Shown here in pieces: positions 15,240 through 23,107 of a stretch of 25,300 nucleotides of DNA. Position numbers and translations under genes: made by a program. The DNA is from a virus. The DNA is taken from the IMG/VR virus record IMGVR_UViG_3300024262_004010, positions 1 to 25,300 of that record; one strand, written 5' to 3'. The notes beneath the pieces were generated by a model. The model did no database searches. It was not told where the DNA came from and was given only the letters and a program-made list of their open reading frames with translations. Position 1 is the first letter of the stretch; each line of letters starts with the position of its first letter.

Positions 15240-15616
15240 TTCTGACTATCTCCTTTTCCTATTCTATAACTATCATCATCAAAATGTGGTGTGCTGACTT
15301 CAAATATTTCACCTTCAGCAACACAAAATAATTGGTGTGGGTCACCACGTTCAACTTCAATAATATCACCTGCATGTAGTGTCACTATGCGAAGATTAGC
15401 TGTTTTAATATCAATCCAATGTAAAGTAAATTCACCATTTACCACATACCAAGTCTCTTTCTTTTTAATATGAAAATGCATACTGAACGTTGCACCAGCA
15501 TTAAATCTCAGGATTTTTCCACAATACTCTTCATCGTTATGAATAATGACTTCCTCACCCCATGCCTTTGGGACTATACGATTATGAATATCTAATTTGG
15601 AATCTATTATTTTCAT
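15236..15616 (-). CDS. Cupin-domain protein
   Basis: A single-domain cupin of 126 aa. The first cupin motif is visible as GATFSMHFHIKKKETWYVV (metal-binding His pair and Glu), the second as GDIIEVERGDPHQLFCVAEG. It resembles the cupin part of type II mannose-6-phosphate isomerases and related sugar-phosphate cupins, so a role in sugar isomerisation or binding is likely but unproven. I use ATG at 15616, which overlaps the kinase stop as ATGA. A longer frame from 15673 would add a Cys-rich 19-residue stretch that is only the kinase 3' end read out of frame. It sits between the two halves of the heptose kinase/adenylyltransferase system. Confidence 0.82.
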   Translation of the reverse strand: MKIIDSKLDIHNRIVPKAWGEEVIIHNDEEYCGKILRFNAGATFSMHFHIKKKETWYVVNGEFTLHWIDIKTANLRIVTLHAGDIIEVERGDPHQLFCVAEGEIFEVSTPHFDDDSYRIGKGDSQK

Positions 15617-16368
15617 ATCTTCTCTGGGTCTATTACAGCAACACCTTTTTGACTCACAACCCATGCTGCACATCGGTTTGCAAAACGAATTGCCTCACAA
15701 ATATCGTTATTTTTTACGTAATCTGCAACTAAAGCAGCTAAAAAAGTATCTCCAGCACCACTAAGGTCTCTGACTTCGTGTTCTTTTTCTATTGTAAAAT
15801 ATGATTCGTTATTGAGCGTAGCACCTTTCTGCCCACGAGTAACAATAACATCACCCTCGTGAAATTCTTTTAAATATTTCTCATTAAGAAGAAATTCTTT
15901 TTCATTAATTTTAATAAATTCAGCATCACTAATCCATTCCTCAATTACTTTTTTTGTATCAATAAAAACCAGAGGGTGGTGATATAGGATATATTCAATA
16001 TTTTCCTGATTCAAAAACCCTTTGTTGTAATCACTAACAATCACGGCATCGTAATCATCAAAAATTATCTTGGTCAATTCATTAGAATTAATAGGTTTAA
16101 TTTCATCTTTTTCATCAACCCTAAGTAACATCTGATTGCTAATTTCATCGACATACCGGGTCTTAACGGGTCGGATATCATTTGTAATTATATCGACCTC
16201 GATACCAAGTGCCTTGAGGTTTTCCATGACATTTATTGCCATACCACCATTACCTGTGGTTCTCGTGGGTTTGAATATTGGCACGGGTGCTTCAGGACTA
16301 AGCCTATCACATTTTCCGTATCGGAATACGTCTTCACAACTATCACCAATTACTAATATTTTTTTCAT
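15613..16368 (-). CDS. hldA: Heptose-7-phosphate kinase (HldE N-domain/HldA-like)
   Basis: A PfkB/ribokinase-family kinase that would phosphorylate D-glycero-D-manno-heptose 7-phosphate at C1. The N-terminal GDSCEDVFRYGKCDRLSPEA (8-27) and the GNGGMAINV segment (39-47) match the RfaE kinase pattern. The PfkB signature DLSGAGDTF at 201-209 provides the catalytic Asp (D207) and anion hole. At 251 aa it is shorter than the usual kinase domain of about 310-320, so some loops are trimmed. Its start shares TAATG with the upstream RmlD-like gene and its stop overlaps the cupin start. Substrate identity rests on RfaE-like motifs and on the nearby hldC and hldD genes. Confidence 0.85.
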   Translation of the reverse strand: MKKILVIGDSCEDVFRYGKCDRLSPEAPVPIFKPTRTTGNGGMAINVMENLKALGIEVDIITNDIRPVKTRYVDEISNQMLLRVDEKDEIKPINSNELTKIIFDDYDAVIVSDYNKGFLNQENIEYILYHHPLVFIDTKKVIEEWISDAEFIKINEKEFLLNEKYLKEFHEGDVIVTRGQKGATLNNESYFTIEKEHEVRDLSGAGDTFLAALVADYVKNNDICEAIRFANRCAAWVVSQKGVAVIDPEKI

Positions 16369-17198
16369 TATTCTGCCGATAAAATATTGAAATAGTTATA
16401 CATCTCAATGATTTGGTCCTTCAATTCTTTCACAATCACACCAGAATCATCATATTTTGTGGTCATGGACCTGTCACATTTTGTGGGTGTTTCAAAAGGA
16501 TTAATGGTCAAACCCAATCCATATATCTCTGAAATTAATGTGGTTAGTTCGAGTTTATTGACACTTGTTGGCGAAAACACGTGTCTAACGCCTTTCCAAT
16601 ACAAATCCTTTTCGATTATTTGTTGACAAATCTTGGCGAATTCCAAACAAGTTATACCATTCCATTGATGATTAGTGAACCCGTTAACAGTTCCACCCTT
16701 ATTTGACTTAATCCACTCAACTAGTGAACGTCCCTGATTAACCTCATCGCCAATGATTGATGTTCTAATCACTGTTGAATTCTCCGGTTCCCCAAGTGAC
16801 TTGGTTCTACCGTAAATGTCTGTTACGTTATGTGGATGGTCTTCATCATATTGACCCTCCAAACCATCGAAAACACAATCGGTTGTTGGGTGAATTAACT
16901 CAACATCCATATCAGCCAGAACCGCCTCTAAGACGTGTGGAAATACTGAATTAATATTGATTGCATTCAAGACACCCAATTCATCAACTCTTGGCTTTAT
17001 TACACCCATACAATTAATAACAACATCACCCTTACCTAATTCGAGGCTAGTGAAATATTCGGCTAATACCGCCCTCTTCACTTCTCCAATATCAACATCT
17101 TTCCTTGACACTCCAATGGTATCATATCCACAAGATTTAAAGTATGTGTAAACATATCGCCCTAACATACCAGTTTTTCCTAAAACAACTATTTTCAT
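16368..17198 (-). CDS. RmlD-like sugar-nucleotide reductase
   Basis: A 276-aa short-chain dehydrogenase of the dTDP-4-dehydrorhamnose reductase type. A Rossmann motif GKTGMLG is at 7-13, TTDCVFDG at 105-112 (the RmlD family has STDYVFDG here) and Y129GRTK133. I use ATG at 17198; an upstream extension of 23 codons would run through the end of the zinc-ribbon gene and has no family counterpart. It could reduce a dTDP-4-keto sugar made by RmlB and the RmlC-like protein, or a related UDP- or GDP-linked keto sugar. It follows the zinc-ribbon gene by 19 nt and shares TAATG with the kinase gene. Confidence 0.82.
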   Translation of the reverse strand: MKIVVLGKTGMLGRYVYTYFKSCGYDTIGVSRKDVDIGEVKRAVLAEYFTSLELGKGDVVINCMGVIKPRVDELGVLNAININSVFPHVLEAVLADMDVELIHPTTDCVFDGLEGQYDEDHPHNVTDIYGRTKSLGEPENSTVIRTSIIGDEVNQGRSLVEWIKSNKGGTVNGFTNHQWNGITCLEFAKICQQIIEKDLYWKGVRHVFSPTSVNKLELTTLISEIYGLGLTINPFETPTKCDRSMTTKYDDSGVIVKELKDQIIEMYNYFNILSAE

Positions 17199-17217
17199 TT
17201 CATTAAATTTTTTAATA

Positions 17218-17397
17218 TTATAATTTCTCACCACAATCATCGCAAAGCTGACCTGCACCCTCAACATAATATTTTCTCAAATCTATGTGAGTGTCAATAA
17301 AGACGTTGGTTTCCTTTCCACAAGAAACACATTTCTCCTTTTTCCTTTTTGGTAGAGTCCTAAAGAACTTCTCACCATATGCTGAATCGCTTCCCAT
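17218..17397 (-). CDS. Small zinc-ribbon protein
   Basis: A 59-codon frame from ATG at 17397 to TAA. Two CxxC pairs, KCVSCGKE (C23, C26) and QLCDDCGEK (C52, C55), 25 residues apart, give a four-Cys zinc ribbon, preceded by a basic patch KRKKEK. Its ATG overlaps the stop of the RmlC-like gene as TAATG, and the next gene starts 19 nt after its stop. These junctions and the motif make it a real gene even though it is short. No family name is assigned. It might bind nucleic acid and regulate the operon, or act as a protein-protein adaptor; neither is shown. Confidence 0.78.
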   Translation of the reverse strand: MGSDSAYGEKFFRTLPKRKKEKCVSCGKETNVFIDTHIDLRKYYVEGAGQLCDDCGEKL

Positions 17398-17819
17398 TAT
17401 CTATACTCCTTTTTAAATATTGGATAATCTTCATAAGGCAATCGAAAATCATCGCCTTGTGCTTCTTCCATAGTTACTGTACTGAAAAACATCAACACCG
17501 TGTCTTCTTCAAGAGTTTGGAACCCGTTATATTTTCCGGGTGGAATCCAAAGAATTTTGGGGGTCTTGGCACTCAAAACATATTTTTCTTCAATTTCGGT
17601 TTCCATATCGACTACTCCTATCCATGCCGTGCCTTTCACAACATATACATATTTTCCTTCTTTTTTGTGTCCATGCCATGCACGGATAAAACCTCGTTCA
17701 TGATTCTCAACCTGATAAAATCTTTTAACACCTTCAAAACCAAAATTATTGACAAAACTCAATGACCCTCTGTCATCGACAAACGTACCACCATTAATTA
17801 GTTTACATTGCTTTTCCAT
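17397..17819 (-). CDS. RmlC/WxcM-like sugar epimerase (cupin)
   Basis: A 140-aa protein with the RmlC-like jelly-roll pattern: FVDDRGSLSFV near 13-23, RAWHGHKKEGKYVYVVKG near 45-62, and ILWIPPGKYNGFQTLEEDTV near 88-107. This is the single-domain cupin type that includes dTDP-4-keto-sugar 3,5-epimerases and the FdtA/WxcM-like 3,4-ketoisomerases. Standard RmlC is longer (about 180 aa) and has an RGLHYQ motif where this protein has RAWHGH, so exact chemistry is uncertain. It lies between the NAD-dependent epimerase and the zinc-ribbon gene with TAATG overlaps on both sides. It probably acts on a keto sugar made by RmlB. Confidence 0.82.
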   Translation of the reverse strand: MEKQCKLINGGTFVDDRGSLSFVNNFGFEGVKRFYQVENHERGFIRAWHGHKKEGKYVYVVKGTAWIGVVDMETEIEEKYVLSAKTPKILWIPPGKYNGFQTLEEDTVLMFFSTVTMEEAQGDDFRLPYEDYPIFKKEYR

Positions 17820-18769
17820 TATATTTCTTTTAGATTTTTCTTTATAAATTGACCATTATTATAGGCTTCGTCCCTCACATTACAAATTCGATTCTCATTA
17901 AATAGTTTCACCAATAACTCAACCTCAGATTCTAATGTGTGTTGTGGTTTGTATTCAAATAATTTATCGGCTTTCTCTGAACTCACGTGATAATTTCTGG
18001 CATCCTCAAAAGAAATATCAGTCATAACCATTTTGGTATCCGGTAGGACTTTGCATATACGCTCCCCCAATATCTTCATTGTAACGTTTTCCTGTGATAA
18101 GATAATCGTACCTCTGATGTCCTTACGAACGGCTTCCTCGATATAACCTGAAATGTCTTTAACACAAATTAATGGTCTCCATTGTTCGCCACCAAAAATA
18201 TGAATTTCTTTATCATACACGGACTTCATCGTCACAACATTCGCAACCAAATCCAGTCTTATTCTTGAATACGTGTCTCCGATTCCAAAAACTGTTCCTA
18301 AACGGAATATGGTTCCACCAATTTCCTTAACATATTCTTCAGCAGCCAATTTTGTTGTAGCATATGCTGATAAGGGGTTGGTCCGGCTTTCCTCGTCCAA
18401 AATATCGTGTTGTGCACCATATACACTACAGGTACTCATGAAAATTACGTGTTTTCCCTTACCAATAGCCTCACAAATATTTTTGACCGCAACCCGGTTA
18501 ATTGAGTCTGTGAGTTCAACATCAACACTACATGCCGGGTCTCCGACTAATGCTGCCATTATCACAACCACATCATAATTCTTTGCGAGTTCCGCAACAA
18601 CATCGGTATCACGAATGTCGCCATGAACGAAATCGACCTTTTTCAAATACCTTGTTTCATACACAAGTTTATCGAAAACAGTAACATCGTGTCCTTTACT
18701 AATAAGATAATCAGTGGTATAACCACCAATATATCCTGCACCACCTAATAATAAAATCTTTTTACCCAT
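17819..18769 (-). CDS. NAD-dependent epimerase/dehydratase (extended SDR)
   Basis: A 316-aa extended short-chain dehydrogenase. GGAGYIGG at 9-16 binds the dinucleotide; STCSVYG (112-118) and Y136ATTK140 form the catalytic set. RLGTVFG and EQWRPLICVKD fit the sugar-nucleotide-binding C-terminal part. It resembles UDP-glucose 4-epimerase and related sugar dehydratases, but motifs do not fix the substrate. It starts 2 nt after the methyltransferase stop and shares TAATG with the RmlC-like gene. It is one of four SDR-type genes in this operon (with hldD, rmlB and the RmlD-like gene), each clearly distinct in sequence. Confidence 0.85.
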   Translation of the reverse strand: MGKKILLLGGAGYIGGYTTDYLISKGHDVTVFDKLVYETRYLKKVDFVHGDIRDTDVVAELAKNYDVVVIMAALVGDPACSVDVELTDSINRVAVKNICEAIGKGKHVIFMSTCSVYGAQHDILDEESRTNPLSAYATTKLAAEEYVKEIGGTIFRLGTVFGIGDTYSRIRLDLVANVVTMKSVYDKEIHIFGGEQWRPLICVKDISGYIEEAVRKDIRGTIILSQENVTMKILGERICKVLPDTKMVMTDISFEDARNYHVSSEKADKLFEYKPQHTLESEVELLVKLFNENRICNVRDEAYNNGQFIKKNLKEI

Positions 18770-18771
18770 AT

Positions 18772-19395
18772 CTAATTTTCTTTATTTTTTATGTGAATAT
18801 ATTGCCACTTCGCAACAGTATGATTATAGTGTCGGACTTCTGAGACCCAGACAATCTCACCTCCGGCTTCATCTACAATCTTTTCCATATCCGATAACCG
18901 TCTAATTACACCACCACCCATCTGAAATTCTTGGGATTGATGCTTCTCGTAATCTCCCTCATAATCAACATCCTCTCTAAATGCAAACTGCATCGCAAAC
19001 ACCGCATTGGTTTTTAATGATGGTAATACCGCTCTGATTTGATTCAACAAAGTGTCGTCATTTATGTGTTGGGTAACGAGATGGGATATTGCTAAATCAT
19101 ATTTCCTTTTTGGTATCTCACTAAGGTTAGATGCTAGAAATTGATTTTGGGTTATGTCCATTACCTTCTCCAACGCCTTTTCCGATATATCCAGCACATC
19201 CACAAGTACTCCGACATCAACTAGTTCCTTTGTACAATACCCCATTCCAACACCAATATTTAATATATTCTTACCCTCTTTTATTGATTCTTGGATATTC
19301 ATGTATTCCAATAATTCCTCTAAGTGAGAACCAGTTAGCCACTTCCGAAATTTCTTTTCGTGATTTATTTCCCAATAATTTTTAATTTTTCCCAT
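18772..19395 (-). CDS. SAM-dependent methyltransferase
   Basis: A 207-aa class I methyltransferase. Motif I is NILNIGVGMGYCTKEL (43-58), followed by an acidic residue near the end of the second strand (VLVDVLDIS, about 63-71). The YDLAISHLVTQHI segment (99-111) fits motif II/post-II. The N-terminal 40 residues form an amphipathic helical cap. Context points to methylation of a sugar or sugar nucleotide, but a lipid or protein acceptor cannot be excluded. The start overlaps the DUF2061 stop by 14 nt. Confidence 0.82.
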   Translation of the reverse strand: MGKIKNYWEINHEKKFRKWLTGSHLEELLEYMNIQESIKEGKNILNIGVGMGYCTKELVDVGVLVDVLDISEKALEKVMDITQNQFLASNLSEIPKRKYDLAISHLVTQHINDDTLLNQIRAVLPSLKTNAVFAMQFAFREDVDYEGDYEKHQSQEFQMGGGVIRRLSDMEKIVDEAGGEIVWVSEVRHYNHTVAKWQYIHIKNKEN

Positions 19396-19624
19396 TACTA
19401 TTTTCCTTTACATCATCATCCACTGAACGACCATAATTTATTTTACTCCAAATTCTCTCAAAGAAGTAAAAAACAACAAAACCCGTTATATTCATAATTA
19501 CTGCCCTAGTCAAATTCCCACCGGACATCACAACCGACAATATAATCCACGAATTTAATGTGGCGACCACTCTCCATGAAACGGTTTTTAATAGTGTTCT
19601 TTTTTTACTCTCTTTTATCGCCAT
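19382..19624 (-). CDS. DUF2061 small membrane protein
   Basis: An 80-aa membrane protein matching the DUF2061 pattern: a basic start, then TLLKTVSWRVVATLNSWIIL (10-29) and, after a GGNLTRA turn, a second hydrophobic segment (about 43-57) ending FYFFERIWSKI. Two transmembrane helices are predicted by eye; the C-terminal tail is charged. The family's function is unknown. Its overlaps with WecB (20 nt) and the methyltransferase (14 nt) show that it belongs to the operon. It is the only obvious membrane protein of the run, so it might anchor the pathway at the inner membrane. Confidence 0.8.
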   Translation of the reverse strand: MAIKESKKRTLLKTVSWRVVATLNSWIILSVVMSGGNLTRAVIMNITGFVVFYFFERIWSKINYGRSVDDDVKENSNGKN

Positions 19625-20699
19625 TAATTTCCTTAATTTTATCTACAATCAGTTGGGAAGTATTTCCACTACCAAGCCAATTGGGGTTAATTTCTATAAT
19701 ATTATGTGCCACATCATCTAAATAATCAATCGAATTAACCCAAGTCTCATCCATATATTGATTTACATCAATCATAAAAGAACAATTAGTTTCAACAGAT
19801 TCTGGTCTTTCTGTGTAATCTCGTGGGACAATGACTGGTGTATTTAATAACGCAGGTTCTTCCTGTGCGGTTCCACTGTCTGATATAATAAATAAGCTAT
19901 CATATACGGCACTAATATATTTTTTGTACGACATCAAGGGAATTAATTCGATATTTCCTAATTCGATGCCCCATTCATTTAATTTCTGCTCGGTTCTCCC
20001 AAAGTTAAGTATTTTAATTGGTAATTGAGAGTCTTTTGAAATCCATTTGGCATATCTAATAATGTTTCTTAGCCTATTTTCATATTTAAAATTTTCTGGG
20101 CGGTGAATATCCAGAATTATTTGATTATTTAATTTAGGTGTTGCAAATAAATCCGATTTAAATTCATTGGCTACCTCAACAATTGTATTGCCCACCACAC
20201 TAATCCGTTCTTCGGGAATACCTTCTTTTAATGCCTTTTTCTTATAATTTTCGTGATATACGAATAGATGGTCAGAACAATGGTCACAAACCACCCTATT
20301 GATTTCTTCCAGCATTCTCCGGTCATACGAGCGCATTCCGGCTTCGATATGTGCTATGCGATATCCTTCTTTTTTTAGTGCCACAGCAGATACTACTGAA
20401 TTCGAATCTCCGAGGAAACAAATTAAATCTGGATTAATGTTATTATTTCTAATTAATTCGATGACCTTAACCGATAAATCAGCAGTTTGATGAAAATGTT
20501 CTTTACCAATTCCACCAATTTCAAGATTATAATCAGGTTTTCTAATATTTAATTCCTCAAAAAAAACTTCGGAGAGCATTTTATCATAATGTTGTCCAGT
20601 ATGCACTAAAATATGCTCAAAATTTTCGTCAAATGCCTTGAATATTTTTGACATTCTGATAAAATCCGGTCTTATTCCTGTTATTGTTAATATTTTCAT
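19605..20699 (-). CDS. wecB: UDP-N-acetylglucosamine 2-epimerase
   Basis: Interconverts UDP-GlcNAc and UDP-ManNAc (GT-B fold, WecB family). Family motifs are present: TGIRPDFIR (R10), HTGQHYD (33-39), GDSNSV with D98, HIEAGMRS (E119), EEINR (131-135), DIHRPEN (H199) and SDSGTAQEE (273-281) with the UDP-binding region around TERPE. The residues shown to matter in bacterial WecB all have counterparts. The first motif is TGIRPD, where most members have GTRPE. Its 364 aa is normal. It overlaps the upstream glycosyltransferase gene by 4 nt. A hydrolysing 2-epimerase is possible. The product UDP-ManNAc is a precursor of many surface glycans. Confidence 0.88.
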   Translation of the reverse strand: MKILTITGIRPDFIRMSKIFKAFDENFEHILVHTGQHYDKMLSEVFFEELNIRKPDYNLEIGGIGKEHFHQTADLSVKVIELIRNNNINPDLICFLGDSNSVVSAVALKKEGYRIAHIEAGMRSYDRRMLEEINRVVCDHCSDHLFVYHENYKKKALKEGIPEERISVVGNTIVEVANEFKSDLFATPKLNNQIILDIHRPENFKYENRLRNIIRYAKWISKDSQLPIKILNFGRTEQKLNEWGIELGNIELIPLMSYKKYISAVYDSLFIISDSGTAQEEPALLNTPVIVPRDYTERPESVETNCSFMIDVNQYMDETWVNSIDYLDDVAHNIIEINPNWLGSGNTSQLIVDKIKEINGDKRE

Positions 20700-22528
20700 C
20701 GAATAATAATTTTATTTGGGTTTGCTCTAATAATATTTTCAACTGCTGTTGTTTTAGCATATAATTGATGATTCTTTAATCTCAATTCCTTCGCATCTGT
20801 TTGGGAATATTGGAATGGTGGGTGTGATTGATGAATGACGATAGCGTTTTTGACGAACGTAATTTGCATTTTTTTTCTTTTAATTCTATCTAAAAACTCA
20901 ATATCATCACGTTCAATTCCGTAAGCATATCTTTCATCAAATCCATTTAAATCAGCCAAATCTTTTCTGGTTATAGCCACACAAAAATTTAATGCCAACG
21001 GTCTAAATTCTTTATGACAATACCATTGATTTTCCGGTGAATTGTCCTTAACATCTATTTTAATTATTTTATCTATTTGTTTTTGATAATCTTTCGACCA
21101 ATCAATTGTTGCTAATTGAACACTAATATCTTTATTTAAAGTACTATATGCCAGATATTTATTTTTACTTAAATTCTTCACCACATGATTAAACACATCC
21201 CCATAATGAAAACATTCGGGATTCTGAATAATAATTTTATCTCCAGATGTCTGACTTAATGCAATATTTGTTGGTATACTGGGGTTCGTATAGTTTTTAT
21301 TCTCCTTCTCTATTCTATGTACTTTTAAAAACTCAAATTCTTTCTGTAAATCCTCAATGCGGTGTTCCTCATCACTCCCATCATCAACAACAATTACCTC
21401 AAAATTCTTATATTCACTTTTCTTCATACTATGGAGAGTATTAATTAGATGTTGTTTTCGGTTATAATATGCCATTACCACCGATATTAATTTAGGATTC
21501 GAGGAAATTGTGATTTTTTTAATGTCTGCCTCACCAAATGTTTTGGTATTATTTATTTTACTTAATATCTTGGTTTTCGACATTTCTTTATATGAATCAT
21601 ATATGTTGGAATTTCTTTTCTGATATGAAAAATAGATGTCATTACTTGGGGGATTATTTACTCCCGGCTTCGAAGACCCATCATGGTGTAAATGTAATGC
21701 CGTTGATTCGACCATATGAATATGAAACCCCATTTTTTTTATTTTTTCATCAAAAATATAATCCTGAAATCCCCATCCGTAAGAATTTTCATCATATCCC
21801 TTTATTTCCAGAAATCTTTTTCTTTTTATTAAGTAAATTCCACCAGTAATTACTGAAGGAGAGAATATTTTTCTATTTAATATCATATTATCTATATGGT
21901 CTTGGGATGCGAATTCAATTGTTTCTGGTTCATTCAACCAATATAAATATTTATATGGGTTTACCACATCATAATCTTCCAATAATTTTATTGCTATGTG
22001 ATATGTTTGGGCAGAGACAAGCACATCAGAATCATTAAATAATAAATTATCGTGTCTTGCACTCTTTGCTCCAACATTATACCCCCACCCCTTATTAAAT
22101 ATTCCATCATTTTTTAAGAAAATATGTTTAATATGTTCGTAATTATTTATTTCGTGAAGCCAATTAACCTTACTTTCAATATCTTGCTCAACAATAATCA
22201 TTTCTATGTCATCACATAAATATTTCGAAAAGAAATTCAGGATTTTCCGTAAATTTCTTTTCCTATCTTCATAACTTTCTTTATAAGAAATGATTATTGA
22301 TAAAGGTTTTTCTGTTAACTGAGCAATTTCCTGACTAAACTCCAACATTGTTTTTTTATTAACATTAAGGGGTCTACCCGCTCTGCGTTCATTTCTGCTA
22401 ACTAACTCAACTGGAAGTGGTGTAGTCGGCATTCTTAATTTATCTCTAACACCCATTCTTGATTTTTTTATTTTGAGTTCAATTCTTCTTTTAATTCTTT
22501 TTTTTATGCTACGATTTTGTGCTTTCAT
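20696..22528 (-). CDS. Two-domain glycosyltransferase
   Basis: A bifunctional-looking glycosyltransferase of 610 aa. A very basic N-terminus (about 1-35) precedes the first domain at about 75-290, with NDSDVL (165-170) as the DxD metal site and GYDENSYGWGFQDY (244-257), typical of the galactosyltransferase C-terminal motif. The second domain (about 347-590) is GT2/GT-A: ISVVMAYYNRK, VVDDGSDEEH with the Asp pair near 382-383, and GIERDDIEFLDR as the late acidic motif. The layout recalls two-domain polymerases such as chondroitin synthase. I use ATG at 22528, 11 nt after the methyltransferase stop; a GTG at 22552 would add 8 residues. The second domain is a close paralog of the protein at 23108. 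Confidence 0.82.
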   Translation of the reverse strand: MKAQNRSIKKRIKRRIELKIKKSRMGVRDKLRMPTTPLPVELVSRNERRAGRPLNVNKKTMLEFSQEIAQLTEKPLSIIISYKESYEDRKRNLRKILNFFSKYLCDDIEMIIVEQDIESKVNWLHEINNYEHIKHIFLKNDGIFNKGWGYNVGAKSARHDNLLFNDSDVLVSAQTYHIAIKLLEDYDVVNPYKYLYWLNEPETIEFASQDHIDNMILNRKIFSPSVITGGIYLIKRKRFLEIKGYDENSYGWGFQDYIFDEKIKKMGFHIHMVESTALHLHHDGSSKPGVNNPPSNDIYFSYQKRNSNIYDSYKEMSKTKILSKINNTKTFGEADIKKITISSNPKLISVVMAYYNRKQHLINTLHSMKKSEYKNFEVIVVDDGSDEEHRIEDLQKEFEFLKVHRIEKENKNYTNPSIPTNIALSQTSGDKIIIQNPECFHYGDVFNHVVKNLSKNKYLAYSTLNKDISVQLATIDWSKDYQKQIDKIIKIDVKDNSPENQWYCHKEFRPLALNFCVAITRKDLADLNGFDERYAYGIERDDIEFLDRIKRKKMQITFVKNAIVIHQSHPPFQYSQTDAKELRLKNHQLYAKTTAVENIIRANPNKIIIR

Positions 22529-22538
22529 TGGTTTAATC

Positions 22539-23099
22539 TTAATCACCCCCACTTTCTAAAATATAGCAATATAATTTATCGTCATACATTTTAAATGACT
22601 CGATTATTTTAAAATATTTACTTAATTTCCTATCCCACCAATCTTTATCTTCTTGAATTAAATGAAGCTCAATGCCATTTTGAATGTCAGGATGATTCGC
22701 AACACCTAAACAAAATCTATTTGATAGGGTTCTAAAAAACATTAATATGTCATCAATATATTTTTCTTCGACATGTTCCAACACATCTAAGCATGATAAT
22801 AAATCATATGTACCCATCACATTCTTATAGTCATCCTTCTCACATAAATCTAACCGAATAAATTCCACATCTAAATTATTAAATTTCTCTAAATCCGTAG
22901 ATGTGATTTCAATGTCCCTAATTAATTCCTTAAGGTATTTTATTAAAAATCCCCTTCCTGACGATATGTCAATTAATTTTTTATGTTTGTATCTAATTAC
23001 ATCATCAATAACGAAATCGTATCTTTCCTTATCGATAATATGTAAATTATATCCATCATTACCATTAAATATGTTTTTATATGTGTCTTTATTCGTCAT
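22539..23099 (-). CDS. SAM-dependent methyltransferase
   Basis: A 186-aa class I methyltransferase. LIDISSGRGFLIKYL (42-56) is motif I, D69 lies at the end of the second strand (TSTDLEKF), and YDLLSCLDVLEHVE (98-111) is motif II. It is related in fold but not closely in sequence to the methyltransferase at 18772. It lies between two glycosyltransferase genes, 8 nt after one, and so probably methylates a sugar in the growing glycan. The acceptor is unknown. Confidence 0.8.
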   Translation of the reverse strand: MTNKDTYKNIFNGNDGYNLHIIDKERYDFVIDDVIRYKHKKLIDISSGRGFLIKYLKELIRDIEITSTDLEKFNNLDVEFIRLDLCEKDDYKNVMGTYDLLSCLDVLEHVEEKYIDDILMFFRTLSNRFCLGVANHPDIQNGIELHLIQEDKDWWDRKLSKYFKIIESFKMYDDKLYCYILESGGD

Positions 23100-23107
23100 G
23101 ATTTATT

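Noticed and set aside
15617-15673. Cys-rich N-terminal extension of the cupin protein
   Set aside because: It is the 3' end of the kinase gene read in another frame. The ATG at 15616 gives the usual 4-nt overlap and the natural cupin start.
17199-17267. 23-codon N-terminal extension of the RmlD-like protein
   Set aside because: It overlaps the zinc-ribbon gene and has no family counterpart; the Rossmann fold begins directly at the ATG at 17198.
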